Shown here: positions 7,164 through 13,877 of the stretch, piece after piece
Position numbering within the stretch: the first letter of the stretch is position 1
Layout of the letters: each line of letters starts with the position of its first letter
Source of the DNA: JAFNGF01 sp964567045
Lineage (GTDB): Bacteria > Planctomycetota > Phycisphaerae > Sedimentisphaerales > Anaerobacaceae
Length of the DNA: 34,542 nt
Assembly: GCA_964567045.1 (NCBI GenBank)
Contig: CAZMLE010000044.1
Location: 1 to 34,542, forward strand
Direction of reading: 5' to 3'
Position numbers and translations under genes: made by a program
The notes under the pieces: generated by a model
Told to the model about the DNA's origin: nothing
The model's input: the letters and a program-made list of their open reading frames with translations, nothing else
Database searches by the model: none

Positions 7164-8054
7164 TTAGCCTTTAGCTTTTGCGTACCAATCTGGATCCTGC
7201 GCAAGTTTTTCTCTGGCTTGTTGCGTACACATGGCAAAAGCAGGATGGGTGCTCTCCCACACCCGCTGCCTGAACGAGCTTTTGCGCATTTTTTGCACTT
7301 CAGCCGCAACCTCGTTGAAATAGCTGCCGTAGATGTGCAACGAATCGCTTATATCGACGTACCTGCCGACCGCGACTGGCTGATTGATCTTCTGTGATAT
7401 TGCCTCGGCAATAATCCGCTGAAGGTCGGTCAGGGCGTAAACATTCATAAACCACGCTTTGTAAAGGTCACGACTCCGCCAGTGCGTATTCATATTTAGT
7501 GCAAGTTGCCCCGTCTCGTTAGCTACCAGCCGGCACCAGACCCTCTGCAGGCAAGGCGGATGCTCGGTAGCCGGGTCGGCGGTGGGCATCCAGGTTACCG
7601 CCTGGGCTCTACGGCTGTGGCCGGCTCGCGATAGGCAATCGACAACATACTGAATCTGGTTGACTTTTTTGAAGGGCTTTAACGGATCGGCCCGCCGCAT
7701 GTTTTCCACCGGTGAGTATGCAAACAGTCGCTCGTGATATGTATACGTCCATTTGCCCGCAGCAGGATCGATCCAATGATCGTGAATGCCGTTGACCACC
7801 TCCTGTCGGTACACCTCAAGATCTTCGGGCCCGCCCGGAAAATTCTTATGGATTCTCGGCTCACAGAACGGATTCGTAATGGTAACTATAACAGTTGCGT
7901 CCTTGCTCGGCGGGTCTTGCGGCTTATCATATTGAGTTCTAATATCGATACCTTTGTCCCAGACCGCCAGGACAGCTTTTTCCCACGCCTCCGGCAGACA
8001 ATCAGCAGCTACCGAAATCACAGGTATGCTACCAATAGACAATATAACAGCCAC
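7164..8054 (-). CDS. Thymidylate synthase-family protein, archaeal-like
   Basis: A 296-aa protein of the thymidylate synthase/pyrimidine hydroxymethylase fold. The nucleophile region is EHPPCLQR (Cys168). HWRSRDLYKAW corresponds to the phosphate-binding RS-D segment, and VDISDSLHIYGSY resembles the sugar-binding H-Y element. The shape (PPCL, RS.D...AW.N.Y.L..LQ, ..S.HIY) recalls the divergent methanogen-type enzymes more than E. coli ThyA, so the substrate could be dUMP or dCMP, with methyl or hydroxymethyl transfer. It starts at GTG 8054 with GGAGGG 9 nt upstream; no better ATG exists. A 5' remnant of a close relative lies at 9680-9802, beyond the restriction-modification genes. Confidence 0.72.
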   Translation of the reverse strand: MAVILSIGSIPVISVAADCLPEAWEKAVLAVWDKGIDIRTQYDKPQDPPSKDATVIVTITNPFCEPRIHKNFPGGPEDLEVYRQEVVNGIHDHWIDPAAGKWTYTYHERLFAYSPVENMRRADPLKPFKKVNQIQYVVDCLSRAGHSRRAQAVTWMPTADPATEHPPCLQRVWCRLVANETGQLALNMNTHWRSRDLYKAWFMNVYALTDLQRIIAEAISQKINQPVAVGRYVDISDSLHIYGSYFNEVAAEVQKMRKSSFRQRVWESTHPAFAMCTQQAREKLAQDPDWYAKAKG

Positions 8055-8125
8055 TTACGATGCCCTCCATAAATCTGCGCTTGACGGAGCTAAAGGTGCG
8101 TAGAGACATCCGCAGCATACTGCAC

Positions 8126-8694
8126 TTATTTATCTATTCCCAAGATCAATACAGGGATATCTATATTCGAGATGCCGCGTTTTTCCAGGTCCCACACGCA
8201 TTGTTCAAAATAAGAGACTCCTGTGGACATTTCATCAACAAAGTTCTTTGTGGCAACAATTTCAATTCCTGCGTCGATATAACCCAGCTTATGAAAGACC
8301 GTCATCTTTGCGCAGACGTTGTAAACCATAAAGGCGTATTTGCCAAACTGAATCTCCACGCCGAGGTTATCTTTGACGAAATCCATTTTACGAAATGCGC
8401 CTTTTCGTAACGGTTTAGGTGCGTAGTCGTCTGTATAGAAATCGGTAGGATACTCGCACTTGACCTTGGTGAAAACCAATCCTTCTGCAAAAACAAGGAG
8501 CGAAAGGCAACGTTTAGTTTCTTAGGGCTATAAAGCATCCGGCCGGGCATGGTTTTCTCTTTGCTCCATTTTGTTTTACATTTCGCGGCATCTATTTTCG
8601 TAATTATGCCTACAATCTCCTCCAGTAAATGGGCGTATTTCCCTTTAACAGTTTCGAGACCTTTATTGAAGGAATATCTGCCGGCAACTACCAT
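8126..8694 (-). pseudogene. BstYI/BglII-family restriction endonuclease, frameshifted
   Basis: Two frames together give one product of about 189 aa. The first half starts at the ATG at 8694, overlapping the methylase stop (ATGGTAG), and contains CKTKWSKEKTMPGRMLYSP. The second half contains MDFVKDNLGVEIQFGKYAF, an Asp...Glu-x-Gln active site like that of BglII and BstYI, and DAGIEIVATKNFVDEMSTG. From memory both halves closely resemble BstYI (R^GATCY). The frames join at a run of four T (minus strand; plus 8472-8475): one extra T would restore a continuous QKDWFFTKVK reading. So this is either a recent loss of function, a homopolymer sequencing error, or programmed slippage. As written, the first frame ends at 8302. 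Confidence 0.8.
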
Positions 8695-9662
8695 CCGAAC
8701 AGTTTCTCCTGGCTTTCTACACTGCCCCACTCCGGTGGAATTCGACTGACCTTTTCCTCTCCGGTCGGCTCATATATGGGCCTTCCCAGCGGCCGCAGGC
8801 GTAAAGTTCCCAGGTAATATTGATGTATTCTTTCGTGGGCAATGTTTATGTACTCAGCTTCCTTCTCACACCCCATTGCTCGCCGGTTGTGCATAAGGGC
8901 AGCAATGAGAGCAGAACCAACTCCGGCAAACGGATCAAGCACCCAGTCTTGCTCATTAGTTAGGGCAAGAACACACCGCTCGACCAGTTCAATCGGAAAC
9001 TGGCACGGGTGAATTGTCTTTTCGGGGTGATTTGACTTTACGTTCGGAATGTCCCATAGCTCCTTTTCCCAATCTTGGGCAACAATTTCCCAGATATCCG
9101 ATGGGTTCTTACCTTTTGGATTGCACGAAGGAAGTCCCTTCTTAGGACCCTTAAAGTGTCTCTTACCGGGATACTTTGGTGGAACCCGAACCGAATCAAG
9201 GTTGAACACATAGTCGTCCGTCTTGGTAAACCACAGGATGGTTTCATAACGGCCAGAGAACCGCTGCGAGGCGTGCAATCCATGGTTGAAGTGCCAAACA
9301 ATCCGATTTCTAAGCCTTAAACCTAGTTCTTTGAAGATAGGATAGAAAAATATATCCAGCGGAAATACCTCGCCTTTCTCTACATAGTTGCCAACCTGCC
9401 AACAGAGGCTACCATGTGGTGATAATACTCTTGTCGACTCAAGCAGGACCGGTCGCATCGCCTCCAAATACTCCTCAAGCGTTGTGCTGCACTCATAGGA
9501 CTTGCCGATATTGTATGGCGGGGATGTGATAACAAGCTGAATAGATTCCCGGGGCATGTTCTTTATCGCGTTCAAACAGTCGCCGCTATGCAGAACAATT
9601 GCAGCCTCTTCGCTAAAATGGTCTAAGACATCTGGGATTTTGTGGCCAAACAACTCATCCAT
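8688..9662 (-). CDS. Type II DNA methyltransferase, beta class, probable N4-cytosine
   Basis: The methylase of the restriction-modification pair. The catalytic motif TSPPY (residues 46-50 from the chosen start) precedes the AdoMet-binding motif DPFAGVGSALIAALMHNRRAMGCE near residue 236. This order defines the beta class, and SPPY is usual for N4-cytosine enzymes. With a BstYI-like partner the predicted target is a GATC-containing site such as RGATCY, modified at cytosine. I chose the ATG at 9662 (324 aa). An ATG at 9740 and a TTG at 9755 are also in frame but lie within or next to the thymidylate synthase remnant and have poorly spaced ribosome sites. Its TAG overlaps the endonuclease ATG. 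No controller protein gene is present. Confidence 0.92.
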   Translation of the reverse strand: MDELFGHKIPDVLDHFSEEAAIVLHSGDCLNAIKNMPRESIQLVITSPPYNIGKSYECSTTLEEYLEAMRPVLLESTRVLSPHGSLCWQVGNYVEKGEVFPLDIFFYPIFKELGLRLRNRIVWHFNHGLHASQRFSGRYETILWFTKTDDYVFNLDSVRVPPKYPGKRHFKGPKKGLPSCNPKGKNPSDIWEIVAQDWEKELWDIPNVKSNHPEKTIHPCQFPIELVERCVLALTNEQDWVLDPFAGVGSALIAALMHNRRAMGCEKEAEYINIAHERIHQYYLGTLRLRPLGRPIYEPTGEEKVSRIPPEWGSVESQEKLFGW

Positions 9663-9679
9663 AAGGCAAGTTCCCGTCT

Positions 9680-9802
9680 TCACCGATAGAACCTGCTGAC
9701 GTTGGTTTCCTCTTTGGTGATGTTGTACCTTTTGTGACATCGCTCCAGCAGACAATCAGCGGAGATTGAGATAACGGGGATCATTCCATTGGCCGTGGTC
9801 AT
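9680..9802 (-). pseudogene. 5' remnant of a thymidylate synthase-like gene
   Basis: A 40-codon frame starts at ATG 9802, overlapping the stop of the upstream gene as ATGA. It reads MTTANGMIPVISISADCL, which matches IPVISVAADCL at the N-terminus of the intact gene at 7164-8054, then loses all similarity and stops 17 bp before the methylase ATG. DNA identity is highest at 9743-9760 against 7989-8006 (17 of 18). The frame may now serve only as a leader that feeds ribosomes to the methylase. Confidence 0.72.
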
Positions 9803-10425
9803 CGTCGTATCGGCTCCACAATACGAGGCTCGGCGCCCCGCCTCGGCTTCAGGAATCGGCTGATATCCAGCTCCTGTTCCGTAATCTTATAGTTGGCGGC
9901 GTAGCGATCCGCGATCTCTCCCAACATTTGCTTGGCCCGGAAGGCGTACCAGCTATCGGGCCAGCGTTCCTCGATCTGCCGGCAGGCTTTCACCATTAGG
10001 CCATACTGCACGATGGGCAGCCTGCCGATGCTCCGCCCGGCAGCGGCCCAGGGCAGCAGCTCCTGCGCTTGAATATCCTCTATTTCCTCGAGCGGCTTGA
10101 AATACAGCGTTGTCGTCCCTTTAATATCGCTTGGCAGGACGACACCGGGAGTGCGTCCAGCGGGCTGGGTGGGAGCCTGAGAGGGCTGCTGCGCGACCTG
10201 TGCCTGCGGTTCTGGTGCTGGTTTGCCCGGCTGCTCGGCCTTCTGCTCGCTGGCTGCTTTCGGCTCCTCAAGGAACTGCCTATCCCGGTCGGCCATATCG
10301 TAAAATGTCTTCGGTTTCTCCGCCGGCTTGCGCTCACCGCCGGAAGGCAAAAAGCTCTTGATCAGAATGATAAGAACCAGGACAGCGACCACAATGCCGG
10401 CTATTTTCAGCCAAAATGTATTCAT
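9799..10425 (-). CDS. Membrane-anchored protein with Pro/Gln-rich linker
   Basis: A 208-aa protein of unknown function. Residues 5-27 form one membrane helix (IAGIVVAVLVLIILIKSFL). A charged, then Pro/Ala/Gln-rich linker (about 30-90) leads to a C-terminal soluble domain of about 110 residues that is helical and TPR-like in character (ACRQIEERWPDSWYAFRAKQMLGEIADRY). The start is the ATG at 10425; a weak GGTG lies upstream. A longer in-frame extension to 10995 overlaps riboflavin synthase and is rejected. Its stop overlaps the start of the thymidylate synthase remnant, so the two genes were once coupled. Confidence 0.75.
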   Translation of the reverse strand: MNTFWLKIAGIVVAVLVLIILIKSFLPSGGERKPAEKPKTFYDMADRDRQFLEEPKAASEQKAEQPGKPAPEPQAQVAQQPSQAPTQPAGRTPGVVLPSDIKGTTTLYFKPLEEIEDIQAQELLPWAAAGRSIGRLPIVQYGLMVKACRQIEERWPDSWYAFRAKQMLGEIADRYAANYKITEQELDISRFLKPRRGAEPRIVEPIRR

Positions 10426-10446
10426 ATTATCACCAACCCGTGCCAA

Positions 10447-10482
10447 TTGACGATTGATTATTGACGATTGATTATTTATAAT
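10447..10482 (+). promoter_or_regulatory. Promoter before riboflavin synthase within a 14-bp tandem repeat
   Basis: TTGACGATTGATTA occurs twice head-to-tail (10447-10460 and 10461-10474). A -35 TTGATT (10454-10459), 17-bp spacer and perfect -10 TATAAT (10477-10482) give a start near 10489, about 50 nt before the gene. The repeat overlaps the -35 box, so copy number could alter promoter strength. Confidence 0.55.
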
Positions 10483-10539
10483 AGATTGTAACGGGTAGCC
10501 TGGTTTTATCAATAGTAAATAGTGGACGGTCAATTTCAG

Positions 10540-11181
10540 ATGTTCACAGGACTTATAGAGGCGATTTGCGTGGTAAGGTCGGTTGGCCCAAATGCAGGCG
10601 GCGTTTCGTTGACGGTCGACCTGGACAACCTGGCCGAGCAGTGCAAAATCGGCGATAGCATAGCCATAAATGGTGCGTGCCTTACCATCGCCGAACTGAC
10701 AGGCGGCCTTGCCGCATTTGAGCTTAGTACCGAGACGTTGGCAAAAACAACATTGGGCAAACTTAAATCCGGCTCGTTGGTAAACGTTGAGCGGGCGATG
10801 AAGCCGACTGATCGATTTGGCGGACACTTCGTGCAAGGCCATATCGACGGCACAGCAACAATCAAGGCGATTAAAAGGCAGGGCGGGTTTGCTGATATAG
10901 AATTTGCCGCCCAGCCGGAACTGCTCAGCCAAATGGTGGTTAAAGGCTCGGTCGCTGTTGACGGAATAAGCCTGACGATAGCCTGTCTGGACCAAAGCAG
11001 TTTCAGAGTTGCCCTGATACCGCAGACCCTAAAGAAGACCACGCTGGGTACAGCAAAAGTCGGCGACGGAGTAAATATCGAAACGGACATAATAGTAAAG
11101 ACGATAAAAAGTTATCTGGATCAGATTTTGCCACAGAAGCAAACGCTAACGGTCGAGAAATTGAAAGAATTAGGCTTTTAG
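10540..11181 (+). CDS. ribE: Riboflavin synthase, alpha subunit
   Basis: Catalyses dismutation of two 6,7-dimethyl-8-ribityllumazine molecules into riboflavin. The canonical N-terminus MFTGLIE fixes the start at ATG 10540 (an in-frame GTG at 10522 is less likely). Two lumazine-binding repeats follow: GDSIAINGACLTI with FELSTETLAKTTL in the first, HFVQGHIDG and GSVAVDGISLTIA with ALIPQTLKKTTL in the second. The length of 213 aa is normal. pdxA begins 8 bp downstream, so two cofactor-synthesis genes share a transcript. Confidence 0.95.
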   Translation: MFTGLIEAICVVRSVGPNAGGVSLTVDLDNLAEQCKIGDSIAINGACLTIAELTGGLAAFELSTETLAKTTLGKLKSGSLVNVERAMKPTDRFGGHFVQGHIDGTATIKAIKRQGGFADIEFAAQPELLSQMVVKGSVAVDGISLTIACLDQSSFRVALIPQTLKKTTLGTAKVGDGVNIETDIIVKTIKSYLDQILPQKQTLTVEKLKELGF

Positions 11182-11189
11182 ACGATTGA

Positions 11190-12281
11190 ATGGACAAGAC
11201 TAACAACAATTCGATATCCGAGCAGATGGTTATCGGCGTGACGATGGGTGATCCTGCGGGCATCGGGCCGGAGGTCGTGGTAAAGGCGCTGGCCGATCCG
11301 GATATCCGCCGGGCTGCGAAGTTCATCGTATTCGGCATGAATGAGCAGCTCTGCTACGCCGCCGATAGGGCGGAGATCGAGCCTTTCTGGGGCCGGCATC
11401 AGCACGAGAAAATCAGCAGAGATTATCCCTGTAAAGTCGCCGTAGCCGATTACGATGAATATTCGGTTCCGCCCTGGATTACCGGTCCCAGCAGAGTTGC
11501 CGGCGAAGCCTCGATAAGGTTCTGCCTCGACGCGATTGATGCTGCGCGGGCCGGCATAATAGACGCGATGGTGACAGGTCCGATCAGCAAGACCAGTTGG
11601 AAGATGGCTGACGCAGAGTGGCCGGGCCACACCGAAATGCTGGCTCATCGCTGCAAATCAAAACGAAAAGCAATGATGCTTATCAGCGGGCCGCTAAAAC
11701 TGGCGCTGGCTACCATTCACGAGGCACTATTCGAGGTTCGCCACAAATTTAGAATCGGCTGCGTCTTCGAGTCGATAGACCTATTAAATGACACGCTGAA
11801 AGAGTACTTTGCTCTGGAAAACCCCAGGATCGGCGTTGCCGCGTTGAATCCACACGCCGGCGAAGATGGCCAATTCGGCGACGAGGAACAACGCATCATA
11901 TCTCCGGCGATCCTATTGGCGCAGGAGCAGGGAATAAACTGCTCCGGCCCCTTTCCAGCCGACACGCTCTTTCTGCGAGCTGTTCGCGGTGAGTTTGATG
12001 CGGTGGTCGCAATGTATCACGACCAGGGAATGATCCCTGTGAAACTGCTCGATTTCGAAAACGCAGTAAATGTCACGATAGGCGTACCGATAATAAGAAC
12101 GGCGCCGGCTCACGGAACAGCCTTCGACATCGCGGGCAAGAATCTTGCCAATCCAAGCGGTATGAAATCAGCTATCTCCACCGCAATAAAAATGGCAACA
12201 ATAAGAAAGAATTTAGAATTGAGAATTCAGAATTTAGAAATTTCACCTATAAGTCAGGAGAAACACAGTGAACGAAAATAG
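11190..12281 (+). CDS. pdxA: 4-hydroxythreonine-4-phosphate dehydrogenase PdxA, repeat-extended
   Basis: An NAD-dependent enzyme of the DXP-dependent pyridoxal phosphate pathway. Motifs: VTMGDPAGIGPE, the metal and substrate segments GHTEML, ALNPHAGEDG, GPFPADTLF and YHDQGMIPVK, and the C-terminal RTAPAHGTAFDIAG. The homologous part ends near residue 338. The last 25 residues (339-363) are encoded by the left arm of the inverted repeat around the S23 gene and the bases after it, so the original stop was probably lost. The ORF runs 14 bp into the S23 gene. The ATG at 11190 has no good ribosome site and ATG 11226 is an alternative start. Confidence 0.94.
   Translation: MDKTNNNSISEQMVIGVTMGDPAGIGPEVVVKALADPDIRRAAKFIVFGMNEQLCYAADRAEIEPFWGRHQHEKISRDYPCKVAVADYDEYSVPPWITGPSRVAGEASIRFCLDAIDAARAGIIDAMVTGPISKTSWKMADAEWPGHTEMLAHRCKSKRKAMMLISGPLKLALATIHEALFEVRHKFRIGCVFESIDLLNDTLKEYFALENPRIGVAALNPHAGEDGQFGDEEQRIISPAILLAQEQGINCSGPFPADTLFLRAVRGEFDAVVAMYHDQGMIPVKLLDFENAVNVTIGVPIIRTAPAHGTAFDIAGKNLANPSGMKSAISTAIKMATIRKNLELRIQNLEISPISQEKHSERK
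12206..12239 (+). repeat. Left inverted-repeat arm of the S23 element
   Basis: A 34-bp AT-rich arm made of AGAATTTAGAA-type words. It matches the reverse complement of 12646-12679 at 32 of 34 positions, with a single 2-bp difference after the first 21 bases. It lies inside the 3' end of pdxA. Confidence 0.85.
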
Positions 12282-12645
12282 GAAAGAATCAAAAAACAAA
12301 AATATAACAGAAAGGGGATTTTCATTTGCCTGTCGAATCGTGAAACTCTATCAATTTTTGGCAAAAAGAAAAGGCGGTGTGGAAACCCTGGGCAGACAAG
12401 TCCTGCGTTCTGAAACTTCAATCGGGGCTAACTTAGAAGAAGCAACAGCAGGACAAAGCAAAGCCGACTTTGTCTCAAAGTGCAGTATTGCTTTGAAAGA
12501 AGCAAGGGAAACATACTACTGGCTTCGACTCTTGATAAAAACCGAAGTCGTTCCTGCAAATAAACTAACTAATCTGGTAAATGAATCAAACGAACTGGTA
12601 GCGATTCTTATCTCCATTGTGAAAAAGTCTCGTTCTGCCGGTTAA
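12268..12645 (+). CDS. S23/IVP-type four-helix bundle protein
   Basis: A 125-aa protein of the four-helix-bundle family first known from 23S rRNA intervening sequences. Family blocks are clear: FACRIVKLYQFL, LGRQVLRSETSIGANLEEA, FVSKCSIALKEARETYYWLRLL. The start is GTG 12268 with AGGAG 7 nt upstream. The gene is enclosed by a 34-bp inverted repeat (12206-12239 and 12646-12679), so its transcript can fold into a long stem with the ORF in the loop. It separates pdxA from rsmA, genes unrelated to it. The cellular role of the family is not established. Confidence 0.92.
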   Translation: MNENRKESKNKNITERGFSFACRIVKLYQFLAKRKGGVETLGRQVLRSETSIGANLEEATAGQSKADFVSKCSIALKEARETYYWLRLLIKTEVVPANKLTNLVNESNELVAILISIVKKSRSAG

Positions 12646-12679
12646 TTCTAAATTCTACATTCTCAATTCTAAATTCTTT
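12646..12679 (-). repeat. Right inverted-repeat arm of the S23 element
   Basis: Partner of 12206-12239 (32 of 34 matches). It begins directly after the S23 stop codon and ends 3 bp before the rsmA ATG, occupying the place where the rsmA ribosome site should be. Confidence 0.85.
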
Positions 12680-12682
12680 TGA

Positions 12683-13579
12683 ATGCAGACAAAACAGCAA
12701 ATCCAGCAGTTGCTCGCCGAAACGGGGGCGTTCCCTAATAGACGGCTGGGCCAGCACTTTCTGATAGACCTGAACCTGATGCGGCTGCTGGTAGAGACTG
12801 CGCAAATTGAGTCCAGCGACGTTGTGCTCGAAGTCGGTTGCGGCACAGGTTCCCTCACCGAGGCTTTGGCCCAGCAGGCGGGCAAAGTCATCGCCGTTGA
12901 GCTTGACCGGATGCTCTGCACAATCGCCGAAAACCAGCTCGCAAAAACTGAGAATGTCGAGATTATCAACACAGATGTCCTTGAAAAGAAAAGGACACTC
13001 AGCAGCATCGTGACCAAGGCAATCGAATTGGCTCGCAAGAAATACTCAGGTCGGCTCCTGTTAGCTGCAAATCTGCCCTACAATGTCGCTTCGCCTGTAG
13101 TACTCAACCTTGCGACAGGCCCCACAGTGGCGGAGGCGATGTGTGTCACCGTGCAAAGGCAGGTCGCTGAGCGAATGACGGCTGCACCTGGCAGCAGTGA
13201 ATACGGCACGTTGAGCGTTCTGCTGGCCGCAACCGGCGACGTAAAAACTATAAGAGTTCTTAAACCCACCGTTTTCTGGCCTCAGCCACAGGTCGACTCG
13301 GCGATGGTCGAGTTCGTCCGCCAAAACGAAAAGGTAGCCCGAATAAAAAACATACAGCTATTCAGCCAGACAGTGAATCTTTTCATGGGGCACCGCCGCA
13401 AAATGCTAAAGGCCTGCGCCAGATTGGCGTGCGCCAGGACCGGGCGTGTCGCCAACTGGCCTGCGATCTTTGAGCAGTGCTCTATTGACCCAACGCAGCG
13501 TCCCCAGCAGCTTTCTGCCGAAGATTACATCGCCATACATGCAGCAAGCGGCGCAGACGGCATGCTGCCGCACTTGTAA
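12683..13579 (+). CDS. rsmA: 16S rRNA dimethyladenosine transferase RsmA (KsgA)
   Basis: Dimethylates two adjacent adenosines in helix 45 of 16S rRNA. Motifs: RLGQHFLID near residue 21, AdoMet motif I LEVGCGTGSLTEAL, the acidic VIAVELDR, and the catalytic NLPYN near residue 130, then a C-terminal domain with HRRKMLKACARL. The length of 298 aa is slightly above E. coli, with a small insertion before NLPYN (IELARKKYSGRLLLAA). The ATG is immediately preceded by an AT-rich inverted-repeat arm with no Shine-Dalgarno sequence, so it may now depend on coupling to the S23 gene. Confidence 0.95.
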   Translation: MQTKQQIQQLLAETGAFPNRRLGQHFLIDLNLMRLLVETAQIESSDVVLEVGCGTGSLTEALAQQAGKVIAVELDRMLCTIAENQLAKTENVEIINTDVLEKKRTLSSIVTKAIELARKKYSGRLLLAANLPYNVASPVVLNLATGPTVAEAMCVTVQRQVAERMTAAPGSSEYGTLSVLLAATGDVKTIRVLKPTVFWPQPQVDSAMVEFVRQNEKVARIKNIQLFSQTVNLFMGHRRKMLKACARLACARTGRVANWPAIFEQCSIDPTQRPQQLSAEDYIAIHAASGADGMLPHL

Positions 13580-13731
13580 GTGTCTTAGTTACAAGCATTT
13601 GCAGAGAGAAGATCTCGGAGTTTCGCCCATGCTAAGTTCTGTCTGGTAGTAACGTCGGGGACACATAGTCAAAAAGACCTGTGAAAAATAGGCGCGCTGG
13701 TATTTAAATGCTTTAGCTGCAAGTTTTAATG

Positions 13732-13760
13732 TTGCAAGAAAAGAAGATTTGCAGTATAAT
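13732..13760 (+). promoter_or_regulatory. Sigma70-type promoter for the prepilin array
   Basis: -35 TTGCAA (13732-13737), 17-bp spacer, perfect -10 TATAAT (13755-13760). The predicted start near 13767 leaves a leader of about 110 nt before the first prepilin gene. It is the only clear signal in the 298-bp gap after rsmA. Confidence 0.65.
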
Positions 13761-13877
13761 CTGGCTGGGTTAAAGTAGGCCAGCGGGGCAAGACAAGACG
13801 ATTGAGGGAACAGAAGGTTGGGTTTGCGCATCTGGTCAAATAAAGAATGAATGACTCACAAACCGAGGAGTAGCATT

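Noticed and set aside
7679..8072. Plus-strand frames opposite the thymidylate synthase-like gene
   Set aside because: Shadows of the minus-strand coding sequence; no ribosome sites and no recognisable domains.
8302..8730. The 142-codon frame as an independent protein
   Set aside because: Only its first half resembles a nuclease. The remainder after the T-run is out-of-frame sequence of the same gene.
9799..10995. A 398-codon minus-strand frame including the membrane-anchored protein
   Set aside because: Its upstream half overlaps riboflavin synthase and the promoter region. The real protein starts at ATG 10425 with a membrane helix.
12206..12679. The S23 element as a transposon with a transposase
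   Set aside because: The enclosed ORF is a four-helix bundle protein with no catalytic residues, and no target-site duplication was found at the ends of the arms.
13851..13877. An upstream ATG for prepilin gene 1
   Set aside because: The GAGGAG ribosome site is placed for ATG 13878, and the shorter start gives a standard short class III leader.
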